Shown piece after piece: positions 28,055-35,205 of a DNA stretch of 40,281 bases. The DNA comes from Desulfovibrio sp. (GTDB lineage Bacteria; Desulfobacterota; Desulfovibrionia; Desulfovibrionales; Desulfovibrionaceae): positions 1 to 40,281 of the forward strand of contig JAISZH010000183.1 in assembly GCA_031269345.1 (NCBI GenBank), given 5' to 3'. The translations under genes were made by a program, and so were the position numbers. Position 1 is the stretch's first letter; every line of letters begins with the position of its first letter. Under the pieces are notes generated by a model, which was not told where the DNA came from, did no database searches, and saw only the letters and a list, made by a program, of their open reading frames with translations.

Positions 28055-29595
28055 GAGGCAGGGCAAAGCAGGCCGGCAAACTGATGGTTCAGGGTACGGC
28101 CTCATCCGTGGGCAAAAGCCTGCTGGTGACGGCCCTGTGCCGAATTTTCGCCCTGCGGGGCATCAAAGTCGCCCCTTTCAAGGCCCAGAACATGTCCCTC
28201 AACTCCTTCATCACCTCCCAGGGGCACGAGATAGGACGAGCACAGGCCGTGCAGGCCGAAGCCGCCGGGATAGACCCGAGCTGCCTGATGAACCCCGTCC
28301 TGCTCAAACCCACCGACGAATGCCGCAGTCAGGTTATAGTGAACGGCGTTGTCTACGCCACGCTCTCGGCGCGCGAATATTACCGAAAAAAGCCGGAGTT
28401 GGCGCAAGAAGTCGCAAACGCCTTCAAAACCCTGGCAAAGTCCTACGAACTCGTCATCATAGAAGGCGCGGGAAGCCCGGCGGAAATAAACCTGCGCGCG
28501 CACGATCTGGCGAACATGGGCCTTGCGGAGATGATCGACGCCCCGGTGCTCCTGCTGGGTGATATCGAGAGGGGCGGCGTTTTCGCCTCACTTTTCGGGA
28601 CCTTCAAACTCCTGAAAAGAAGGGAACAGAGGCGCATCAAAGGCTTTATCATCAACAAGTTCCGCGGAGATCCGGATATCCTCACGCCGGGGATTGCGGA
28701 AATGGAACTGCTGATCGGCCGCGGGTGCCTTGGCGTGCTGCCCTGGTTTACGCCGGAGATCGACGAGGAGGACAGCCTCAGCGAGCGCCTGCGCCCTTCC
28801 GCGCCGCGCAAAGGCGGAGAGCCGGAACTGGATGTTGCCGTCATTCGCCTGCCCTTTCTTTCCAACTATACGGATTTCTCCGTTTTCGATCTTTTCCCGG
28901 AGGTTGAACTGCGCTATGCGGATCAGCCCGAAACCATAGGCAAACCCGATCTCCTGATCCTGCCGGGCAGTAAAAATACCCTGAACGACCTGGAATTTTT
29001 GCGCTCTTCAGGCCTTTTCGGGCATATTACACGCCTGCGCGGCGCAGGCGTGCCAATCATCGGGCTGTGCGGCGGCTTTCAGATGTTGGGCCGGCTGGTC
29101 CGCGATCCCCTGGGAGTGGAAAGCGGCTTGGGCGAAGCCGCCGGCTTCGGTTTCCTGGATATGGAGACGATTTTCGAGGAAGGCAAACGCGCCACTCAAA
29201 CCCGTGTGCGGATCGGGGAAACGGCCGCACGCGCCGGGCTGGCGCGCGGCGCGAAAGGCCTTGAACTATCCGGTTACGAAATACATATGGGGCGCAGCTT
29301 TTCCAGGCAGGGAGCCCTTCCGCCCTTCGCCATGGACGCGCAGGGAAGCGGGGAAGGGGCGGTAAACGGGGACGGGACCGTAATTGGCAGCTATCTACAT
29401 GGGTTTTTTGACAATGTTGACTTCACCTCCATCCTCCTGAACAATCTGCGCCGCGCAAAGGGCCTTGCTCCCAAAGCCGCGCCCGCATTGAGCTATGCCG
29501 ACTTCAGACGCGGAGCCTATGACCGCCTCGCCCGGACAGTGGAGACCAGCCTGGACATGGAGGCTATCGACAGAATCATCGCGGACCGCCGGTGA
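28048..29595 (+). CDS. cobQ: cobyric acid synthase
   Basis: CobQ/CbiP amidates the b, d, e and g side chains of adenosylcobyrinic acid a,c-diamide. The 515-aa protein has the N-terminal dethiobiotin-synthetase-like ATPase (VQGTASSVGKSLL, then FKAQNMSLNS) and a C-terminal amidotransferase. Its nucleophile lies in IIGLCGGFQMLG (about residue 338), and GSYLHGFFDN carries the conserved histidine. ATG 28048 is preferred because it matches the family N-terminus and overlaps the cobB stop by seven bases. Cobalamin is used by many sulfate reducers; only these two genes of the pathway are in the window. Confidence 0.96.
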   Translation: MLRGRAKQAGKLMVQGTASSVGKSLLVTALCRIFALRGIKVAPFKAQNMSLNSFITSQGHEIGRAQAVQAEAAGIDPSCLMNPVLLKPTDECRSQVIVNGVVYATLSAREYYRKKPELAQEVANAFKTLAKSYELVIIEGAGSPAEINLRAHDLANMGLAEMIDAPVLLLGDIERGGVFASLFGTFKLLKRREQRRIKGFIINKFRGDPDILTPGIAEMELLIGRGCLGVLPWFTPEIDEEDSLSERLRPSAPRKGGEPELDVAVIRLPFLSNYTDFSVFDLFPEVELRYADQPETIGKPDLLILPGSKNTLNDLEFLRSSGLFGHITRLRGAGVPIIGLCGGFQMLGRLVRDPLGVESGLGEAAGFGFLDMETIFEEGKRATQTRVRIGETAARAGLARGAKGLELSGYEIHMGRSFSRQGALPPFAMDAQGSGEGAVNGDGTVIGSYLHGFFDNVDFTSILLNNLRRAKGLAPKAAPALSYADFRRGAYDRLARTVETSLDMEAIDRIIADRR

Positions 29596-29730
29596 ACCAC
29601 CTGAAAGACAAGAGGCTGAAAAGCCTTGCCTGCTGCTTGCGCCCGGCGTCCGCGCCGTCTATCTTTTCCGCAACTTTGCCGCGCGGCCGCTGGTCTCTTG
29701 CCGGGGTACGCGCGGTCTTTCTTGAACGGG

Positions 29731-30480
29731 ATGGAGCTTATGGGCAAACAGGATCCTGAAAAAAGCCGGTTCCCCACGGAAAGCGCCGGGAGGAGCGCCG
29801 GGGAGGAAAAAGACCAGCCTCGGTTTGGTGCCGTCATCTTCGACCTGGACGGCACGCTGCTTGACACACTGGAAGACCTTGGCAGGGCCATGAACGCCGC
29901 CCTGCTTGATTTCGGCTACCCGCCCCACCCACTTGCCGCGTACAAGCGCATGGTGGGGAACGGCCTTGAGACCCTCGTCGTCCGCGCACTGCCCACCGGA
30001 GCGGACAAAGAACCAAGTGGGCGCGTCGAGGCCCTGACCGAGGCCATGCGCGCCATCTACCAGGAAAGGGCCATGGAGGCCACCCGGGTCTATCCGGGGA
30101 TTTGCCGCCTGCTCGCCGCCGTGCGGGCGATGGGACTAAAAAGCGGAGTGCTCACCAACAAACCCGACCCGGCCACGCAGCTTGTACTCCGGCATTTTTT
30201 CCCCTCTCACACCTTCACTGCCGTGCAAGGGGCAAGGCAGGGCACACCGCTCAAACCCGATCCGACCTCCGCTCTGACCATGGCGGAGGAGTTCGCCTTG
30301 CGCCCGGAGCGGATTCTCTATCTTGGGGACAGCGATGTCGACATGCAAACGGCGAAGGCGGCAGGCATGTACGCCGTGGGCGCGGTCTGGGGTTTCAGAA
30401 CCGCCGAGGAATTGCTGGCAAGCGGAGCGGACGCGCTTTGCGCGCACCCGCAGGAGGTCGCCGCCCTCCTGACCGGATGA
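29731..30480 (+). CDS. gph: HAD-family phosphoglycolate phosphatase
   Basis: This is probably phosphoglycolate phosphatase, which recycles 2-phosphoglycolate formed in DNA repair and other oxidative reactions. The 249-aa protein has HAD motif I FDLDGTLLDT, the motif II/III lysine-bearing TNKPD and LKPDP, and motif IV GDSDVDMQTA. Start choice is uncertain: ATG 29731 and ATG 29740 are nine bases apart, and neither has an ideal ribosome-binding site; upstream codons back to 29626 look non-coding. Its stop codon falls at the start of a tandem 63-bp duplication. Other HAD phosphatases of this type act on different sugar phosphates. Confidence 0.85.
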   Translation: MELMGKQDPEKSRFPTESAGRSAGEEKDQPRFGAVIFDLDGTLLDTLEDLGRAMNAALLDFGYPPHPLAAYKRMVGNGLETLVVRALPTGADKEPSGRVEALTEAMRAIYQERAMEATRVYPGICRLLAAVRAMGLKSGVLTNKPDPATQLVLRHFFPSHTFTAVQGARQGTPLKPDPTSALTMAEEFALRPERILYLGDSDVDMQTAKAAGMYAVGAVWGFRTAEELLASGADALCAHPQEVAALLTG

Positions 30481-30598
30481 GTCCCGGCCTCAGGGCAGCG
30501 CCGGACGCCCCCGTTCCCCGCATTCCGCGGCGTCACCGGATGAGGCCCGACCTCAGGGCCGCGCCGAACGCCTCTGTTCCCTGCATTCTGAGGCATCC
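30473..30598. repeat. tandem 63-bp duplication spanning gph and VKOR-like 3' ends
   Basis: Bases 30473-30535 and 30536-30598 align without gaps, with about 53 of 63 identical by hand count. The first copy begins in the last codons of gph and then runs through non-coding DNA. The second copy encodes, on the minus strand, the last 16 or so residues of the VKOR-like protein. Translated in the same frame, the first copy gives a similar peptide ending in its own stop. Confidence 0.8.
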
Positions 30599-31575
30599 GC
30601 CCCCTGCCGGCAACTGGCCAATTCACCCGTGCCCTGAAGCAGTTCCTGAAGGGAATCGCGATTTTCGGACCCGGAGAGGCGCGCCCGACCTTCCGGAGAT
30701 ATTGCCCGCCCGCCCGGAGCGGTCTCATTTTGCCCATGACCTTTGGAGGAACCGGCCCCAAAACCCGGCATCCCGTTCACCTGGATGAGAGGCAAAGACC
30801 CAAACCCCTGGCGCAGCAGGAGGGCTTTGTTGCGCAACAATTGCACATGTAAAAGAGCCTTTCGGAAAACCGACATGTCAGGCACGGGCACGGAAGGGTC
30901 AAGACTGCGCTCCACGGCTTCGCGCACGGGCCGGCCGGCGCTCAACTGGGCTTGAAGCTTCACTATGCCGTCCACATCGCCGGAGGCCTCGGCCACCGGA
31001 TAGAGCAGAGCGGATTCGCCGAAAGAAATCAGGGCTTCGCGGCAGGCCGGGCAGGAGGGGGAAAAGAACAGCCGGACTTCCTGACGGGAACGTCCGCCCA
31101 AGGTGTAGCGCGGAAGGGTCTCATCCGCCGCAAAGACGCAGTTGGCAAGAAAAAGCCCGAACCAGACCGGCAAAAGCAGAGATGGATTGTTTTCCGCCAG
31201 AAACCAGCCGTCACGCACACCGCGCAGGCTATAGTACACCAGCCCGAACAGGGCGGCGACCACCAGGCAGTCGAAACAGGGGGCGAAAAAGAGCATGACG
31301 AGCAGCAAAACCGCGTCCAGCGCAAGGGCCACCATGGACAGAAAACGTGCCGCCACCTTTTTGCCGCGCAGGCAAAGAATCGTTATCAGGAAAAAACAGG
31401 CTCCTCCGATCCACCACAGGGAAATGCCGCCTATGGCATTGCCCCGGAACAGGGCACAACCGGAGGTAAGGCAGGGAGCCGGGGTTGACGTGGGAAAGGC
31501 CATCCATCCGCACCAGGCAAGCCCCAGAAGGGAAAAACCCAAGGTCGGCCAAATGGATTGATTGCGCGAAACCAT
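30553..31575 (-). CDS. VKOR-like membrane protein with C-terminal thioredoxin-like domain
   Basis: This 340-aa protein has four to five membrane segments in its first 155 residues, then a periplasmic-type domain. Cys35 and Cys40 (PCLTSGCALF) and a CxxC at Cys100-Cys103 (CFDC) in a membrane segment match the loop pair and active site of vitamin K epoxide reductase homologues, which do the DsbB job of passing electrons to quinone. Residues from about 165 carry FFSPSCPACRE, a thioredoxin CPAC motif (Cys175, Cys178), with a PLIQVNG cis-proline region later. It probably forms disulfides in exported proteins. The C-terminal 70 residues look low-complexity and partly come from a duplication. Confidence 0.75.
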   Translation of the reverse strand: MVSRNQSIWPTLGFSLLGLAWCGWMAFPTSTPAPCLTSGCALFRGNAIGGISLWWIGGACFFLITILCLRGKKVAARFLSMVALALDAVLLLVMLFFAPCFDCLVVAALFGLVYYSLRGVRDGWFLAENNPSLLLPVWFGLFLANCVFAADETLPRYTLGGRSRQEVRLFFSPSCPACREALISFGESALLYPVAEASGDVDGIVKLQAQLSAGRPVREAVERSLDPSVPVPDMSVFRKALLHVQLLRNKALLLRQGFGSLPLIQVNGMPGFGAGSSKGHGQNETAPGGRAISPEGRARLSGSENRDSLQELLQGTGELASCRQGADASECREQRRSARP

Positions 31576-31641
31576 GCGCTTCCGGGCTCCTCAGAACAGT
31601 TGGCGTTATCGCTTGCTGCTCCAGCTTATCAATGCAAATTA

Positions 31642-31673
31642 TTTCATTACCAACCTGACGGTTAATTATGAAA
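31642..31673. promoter_or_regulatory. dyad, copy 1, possible operator
   Basis: TTTCAT (31642-31647) faces ATGAAA (31668-31673), and AACC (31652-31655) faces GGTT (31660-31663), giving a 32-base interrupted palindrome. A second copy 326 bases away matches it at 23 of 33 positions, with several changes in one arm matched by compensating changes in the other. It lies 67 bases upstream of the VKOR-like start codon. Confidence 0.45.
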
Positions 31674-31967
31674 TGGCTTCAATATTTGACGACTGCGGCA
31701 AAACGTAGTTCTACATTAACATTTTGGAATATTTGGTATTTCTGTGCGGCATCCTGTCGCGTCGTTCCAATTCCAGATACAAATCATGAAAATTTGTCCT
31801 TGGGGTGGAAAGTGTATGTCTTATGCCGCCCAAGGTAAAGCGTTAATTTCGGCGGATTCGGGGCAGGCGCACCTTATCCCGGCCGCCCTGCGGCGCCGGG
31901 CAAGGCCGGCGCGGCGGCAAATCCGCCGTGGGCGATCCGGAAACCACGTTTTTCTGTGAAACGATCC

Positions 31968-31999
31968 TCTCATGGTCAACGGGCAGGTTGATTATGAGA
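31968..31999. promoter_or_regulatory. dyad, copy 2, possible operator
   Basis: TCTCAT (31968-31973) faces ATGAGA (31994-31999), and CAAC (31977-31980) faces GTTG (31987-31990). Arm spacing is the same as in copy 1. Relative to copy 1 the changes keep the palindrome (TTTCAT/ATGAAA becomes TCTCAT/ATGAGA), which suggests selection on the dyad, either as a protein-binding site or as an RNA hairpin. Confidence 0.45.
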
Positions 32000-32375
32000 C
32001 AGCTTGCAAACGGCGCAGTCCGGAAATTATCCGGCCAGACAAGTCGTACCCTGTTTCCCCGTCCTGAAAAAAATATGCATTTCCCGGCTTGCAAAAAATT
32101 ATACTTTGCATTAATGGAGTATACAGCCATGTTACATTGCATCAATGCGCGAGATAAAAAATATTCCTGCCATGTATGCGGGCATACCTGCCGTTCCATG
32201 GGTTTTCTGCCTCTATCTCCGTCCGGCGTTATATTACGATAAAACATATCCACAATGTAATAAAAAGTCAGCAGGGTATCTGACATGAAGCATAAAGTCC
32301 ATCCGCTGCACCGGATGCATCCCGCAAGCGGAGAAATTTCCCGCTTGAGACGTCTTGCGGGTCTTAACCATACTG

Positions 32376-32515
32376 ATACCAATTTGCTTGCGACAGAAAG
32401 CGAAATGGGATGGCGGAGGCGAAGCCGGCGCCCGCAAATTTTTGAAAAACCAGGCGCCTGTTTTTCAAAAACTTTGGCGTCTCGCATTCAAACTCGTTTG
32501 AATGCAACTTGGTAT
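32376..32515 (-). repeat. composite palindromic repeat E3, inverted copy before hmcB
   Basis: This 140-base element is bounded by ATACCAA (32376-32382) and TTGGTAT (32509-32515). It is the reverse complement of 35032-35172, with roughly 90 % identity by hand alignment and three small gaps. Internal hairpins include GCATTCAAAC facing GTTTGAATGC near 32484-32505 and a TTTTTGAAAAA/TTTTTCAAAAA pair. It ends 14 bases before the hmcB start, directly against the GAGGG ribosome-binding site, so it forms part of the hmc leader. Confidence 0.85.
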
Positions 32516-32529
32516 GAGGGATTTGCCGC

Positions 32530-33636
32530 ATGCGACGCAGAAAATTCCTGTCCCTGATCAGCGCCGGCAGTTTGGGTACGGCCCTCGCCCCCCGAACTGG
32601 GACCGCGGCAGCGACCATTTCCGGACACCCGGAGACACTCGGCGTCCTGCATGACAGCGCACTCTGCATCGGGTGTCGCAAATGCGAAGCCGCCTGCCGG
32701 GAAGTGAACAACCTGCCCACGCCGGACAAATATAAAACCCCGGAAAAACCCTTTACGGACCTTTCCGTGCTGGAGCGAAAACGCCGCACGGACTTCCAGA
32801 GATTCACGGTCGTCAACAAGTATCGGAGCAAAGACGGACGGACTGTATTCCGCAAGTTCCAGTGCAACCATTGTCAGGAACCAGCCTGCGCCTCGGCCTG
32901 CTTTGTGCGGGCTTTGGTGAAAACGCCGCAGGGGCCGGTAATCTACAAGCCGGATCTGTGTGTGGGCTGTCGCTACTGTATGATTGCCTGTCCTTATTAC
33001 GTCCCGGCCTATGACTACGGCAACGCCGGCAATCCCCTGGTCTACAAATGCACCATGTGCGCGCCGCGTCTTGCGCGAGGCCAGGCGCCAGGTTGCGTGG
33101 AGAACTGTCCGACGGACGCCCTTGCCTTCGGCAGGCGCCTTGACCTGTTGGAGCTTGCCCGCGCGCGCATAGCCGCTCACCCCGGCCGCTATACGCCGCG
33201 CATCTACGGCGAGCAGGAAATGGGCGGAACGAACTGGCTCTATCTTTCCCCGGTTCCGCATGAGGAACTGGGACAGCCCAGGCTCGGCAAAATCCCGGCC
33301 CCGGAACTCACATCCGGCGCACTGGGGGCCGTAGCCATAGTGGCCGGGCTCTGGCCGGCGTTTCTGGGTGGCCTCTATTGCATCAGCAGGCGACGGGACA
33401 AAACAGCGGAACAGGATGCCGCGCTGGCCGCCGCAACGGCGCGGGAAACGGCCGAGGCCGAGGCGCAGGAAACATTGCGACAGGCCCTCGCCAAGGCGGA
33501 GAAAGAAAAAGAAGCGGCCATTGCGCGCGAAGTGAAAAAAGCCAGGGAGGAAGCCGCTCGCGAGTTTGAGGAAAAAGCCGCGCCACAGGCAAAAGAAGAG
33601 AGCACGCCGCCCCCGGCAGGAGAACCCTCCTCATGA
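32530..33636 (+). CDS. hmcB: Hmc complex periplasmic 4x[4Fe-4S] subunit
   Basis: HmcB is the Fe-S subunit that links cytochrome HmcA to the membrane part of the Hmc complex. The N-terminus MRRRKFLSLIS is a twin-arginine signal, so it is exported folded. Four ferredoxin clusters are readable: Cys46-49-52-56, Cys112-115-120-124, Cys144-147-150-154 and Cys174-177-189-193. A hydrophobic anchor at about 263-285 is followed by an Ala/Glu/Lys-rich coiled coil (290-355) and a proline-rich tail. Length 368 aa agrees with HmcB. The ATG at 32530 has GAGGG ten bases upstream. It overlaps hmcC by four bases. Confidence 0.92.
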   Translation: MRRRKFLSLISAGSLGTALAPRTGTAAATISGHPETLGVLHDSALCIGCRKCEAACREVNNLPTPDKYKTPEKPFTDLSVLERKRRTDFQRFTVVNKYRSKDGRTVFRKFQCNHCQEPACASACFVRALVKTPQGPVIYKPDLCVGCRYCMIACPYYVPAYDYGNAGNPLVYKCTMCAPRLARGQAPGCVENCPTDALAFGRRLDLLELARARIAAHPGRYTPRIYGEQEMGGTNWLYLSPVPHEELGQPRLGKIPAPELTSGALGAVAIVAGLWPAFLGGLYCISRRRDKTAEQDAALAAATARETAEAEAQETLRQALAKAEKEKEAAIAREVKKAREEAAREFEEKAAPQAKEESTPPPAGEPSS

Positions 33637-34814
33637 ACGCCACTACGGACAGAAAAAAAACCGCCCTGTTGGAACTGTTGCGCACACCCGGCAACATTCT
33701 TACCGCTTTCATCCTGGCCCTGGGCCTTTGCATCACCGTGCTGCGCTTCACCAAAGGCCTGGCTGGAGTGACGAACCTTAACGACAACTATCCCTGGGGC
33801 ATATGGATAAGCTTTGATCTGCTCTGCGGCGTAGCCCTGGCCGCCGGCGGCTATGCCGCCACCACCGCCTGCCATCTTTTCGGACTCAAAGATTTCCGCA
33901 CATCCGTGCGTCCGGCCGTAACCTCGGCCTTCCTCGGCTATGCCTTTGTGGTCCTCGCCCTGCACTACGACGTGGGCCAACCCTGGCGTCTGGTCTATCC
34001 GATCTTTCTCTCGCAGGGGACGAGCAGCGTGCTTTTTGAAGTCGGTCTGTGCGTATTCATATATCTCTCCGTGCTGGCGCTGGAATGGTCAATTGCGGTC
34101 TTTGAAAGGCTGGGCTGGAAAAAAGCCCGCGCCCGCATCGTCCGGCTGACCATTCCCCTGACTGTGCTGGGGGTAATCTTGTCCACCATGCACCAATCCT
34201 CGCTTGGAGCGCTGTACCTGATCGCCCCGTCCAAAATGCATCCTCTCTGGTATTCTCCTTTTATCCCGGTGTTCTTTTTTGTCTCCAGCATCTTCGCCGG
34301 CATGAGCATGGTCATTTTCGAGGGAAGTCTGGCCCATCGTTTCCTGCGCGGACAGATGGACGAGGAACACATCCGGCGGGGTGACGCCGTAGTCTTCGGT
34401 TTCGGCAAGGCCGCCTCCATTACCATGCTGGGTTACCTCCTCATCCGCCTGTACGGCGTTGCCCTGGACGACAACTGGAGGTTTCTGCCCACCGGCTACG
34501 GTCTGTGGTTTATTGCGGAACTCGCGGGTTTTGTGGCCTTGCCTTCCTTTCTGTACGCCTTGGGAGTGCGGGAAAAAAACACGCGCCGCATCCGCTTTGC
34601 CGCGCTTCTCACCATTGCCGGCATTGTGCTGAACCGCTTCAACGTCAGCCTGGTGGCCTTCAACTGGCAACTGGCCCCGGAGGAAAAATACTTCCCCCAC
34701 TGGATGGAAATAGCCGTTTCCGCGTTCATCGTGACGCTGATCATCACCGCCTACCGCCTTATCTGCGCTTATATGCCGATACTGCGCGATGATCCGGATT
34801 TTGAAACGCACTAA
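33633..34814 (+). CDS. hmcC: Hmc complex NrfD-like integral membrane subunit
   Basis: HmcC belongs to the NrfD/HybB (PsrC-like) family of quinone-interacting membrane proteins. The 393-aa protein has about ten hydrophobic segments spread over residues 18-385, with short charged loops. The segments NDNYPWGIWISFDLLCGVAL and LSTMHQSSLGALYLIAPSK are characteristic of the HybB/NrfD type. It starts within the hmcB stop (ATGA), so the two are translated together. In D. vulgaris the equivalent protein binds the Fe-S subunit at the periplasmic side; whether it moves protons is not settled. Confidence 0.93.
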   Translation: MNATTDRKKTALLELLRTPGNILTAFILALGLCITVLRFTKGLAGVTNLNDNYPWGIWISFDLLCGVALAAGGYAATTACHLFGLKDFRTSVRPAVTSAFLGYAFVVLALHYDVGQPWRLVYPIFLSQGTSSVLFEVGLCVFIYLSVLALEWSIAVFERLGWKKARARIVRLTIPLTVLGVILSTMHQSSLGALYLIAPSKMHPLWYSPFIPVFFFVSSIFAGMSMVIFEGSLAHRFLRGQMDEEHIRRGDAVVFGFGKAASITMLGYLLIRLYGVALDDNWRFLPTGYGLWFIAELAGFVALPSFLYALGVREKNTRRIRFAALLTIAGIVLNRFNVSLVAFNWQLAPEEKYFPHWMEIAVSAFIVTLIITAYRLICAYMPILRDDPDFETH

Positions 34815-34858
34815 AGGCGCATGCCGCATGCCCACGCAAGCGGCGGGAGAACGGATTT

Positions 34859-35002
34859 ATGGACAATGTATTTTACTCGTTGCAGGATTTCATGCTCCAC
34901 ACCAAGACCCTGACCTATATTCTCATGGGTCTTGGTCTGCCGGCCATGTTGGGCTGGTGGCTTTTTCTGACGGGGCGGGACGAAGAAATCCGCAAATACT
35001 GA
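34859..35002 (+). CDS. hmcD: Hmc complex small membrane subunit
   Basis: This 47-aa protein is easily missed. It has a short N-terminal part, one membrane segment (about residues 20-40, TYILMGLGLPAMLGWWLFL) and a charged end (GRDEEIRKY). Size, single span and position between the NrfD-like and cytochrome-b-like genes match HmcD of D. vulgaris. ATG 34859 is preceded by GGGAGA nine bases upstream. It starts 44 bases after hmcC. A 203-base gap that holds repeat E3 then separates it from hmcE, an interruption not expected inside this operon. Confidence 0.85.
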   Translation: MDNVFYSLQDFMLHTKTLTYILMGLGLPAMLGWWLFLTGRDEEIRKY

Positions 35003-35031
35003 ATCTGGCCCGTGGCCGTCCGCGTCGTGTG

Positions 35032-35172
35032 ATACCGAGCTGCATTCAAACGTGTTTGAATGCAGACGCCAAAGTTTTTGAAAAACAGGCGAAGCCCGAT
35101 TTTTCAAAAACCTGCGGGCGGCGGCTTCGCCTCCGCCATCCCAATTCGCTTTCTATCGAAGCGAATTGGGAT
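35032..35172 (+). repeat. composite palindromic repeat E3, plus copy inside the hmc operon
   Basis: Four hairpins stand in a row within 141 bases. Arms are: TGCATTCAAAC (35041-35051) facing 35054-35064; GTTTTTGAAAAA (35074-35085) facing TTTTTCAAAAAC (35100-35111); a GGCGG/CCGCC stem with TTC loop near 35116-35136; and a perfect 14-base stem at 35138-35151 facing 35159-35172 with a seven-base loop. The outer ends are ATACCGA and TTGGGAT. It is the inverted partner of 32376-32515. It contains no reading frame. Confidence 0.9.
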
Positions 35173-35176
35173 GAGA

Positions 35177-35185
35177 GGGGGGGGG
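35177..35185 (+). repeat. G9 homopolymer tract before hmcE
   Basis: Nine consecutive G residues lie between repeat E3 and the AAGGAG ribosome-binding site of hmcE at 35193. Long G runs are prone to slipped-strand change. Here a length change would alter the leader of hmcE but not a reading frame. Confidence 0.8.
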
Positions 35186-35205
35186 ACGTGTCAAGGAGAA
35201 ATACC

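Larger units (their letters stand above)
31576..32375. other. long non-coding gap between the VKOR-like gene and hmc
   Basis: The 954-base gap (31576-32529) separates two divergent transcription units. No convincing gene was found. A 42-codon frame from ATG 32115 with a CHVCGHTC motif and a 71-codon frame at 31744 look accidental. The first 200 bases are AT-rich. Two matching 32-base dyads lie at 31642-31673 and 31968-31999. A GC-rich palindromic patch occurs near 31880-31930. The right-hand end is repeat E3. I see no clear promoter for hmc, although regulation is likely to reside here. Confidence 0.6.

Noticed and set aside
26402-29595. Cobalamin riboswitch for cobB-cobQ
   Set aside because: cobB starts inside the uvrA stop codon, so there is no leader in which a riboswitch could lie, and no B12-box-like sequence was noticed.
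32115-32242. 42-codon frame with a CHVCGHTC motif
   Set aside because: The cysteine/histidine pattern is suggestive of a small zinc protein, but there is no good ribosome-binding site and no known family match. It could be accidental in AT-rich DNA, so it was not called.
31843-32487. 214-codon open frame on the minus strand in the long gap
   Set aside because: It runs through repeat E3 and through both a GC-rich palindromic patch and AT-rich DNA, has no recognisable motif, and its composition changes abruptly along its length.
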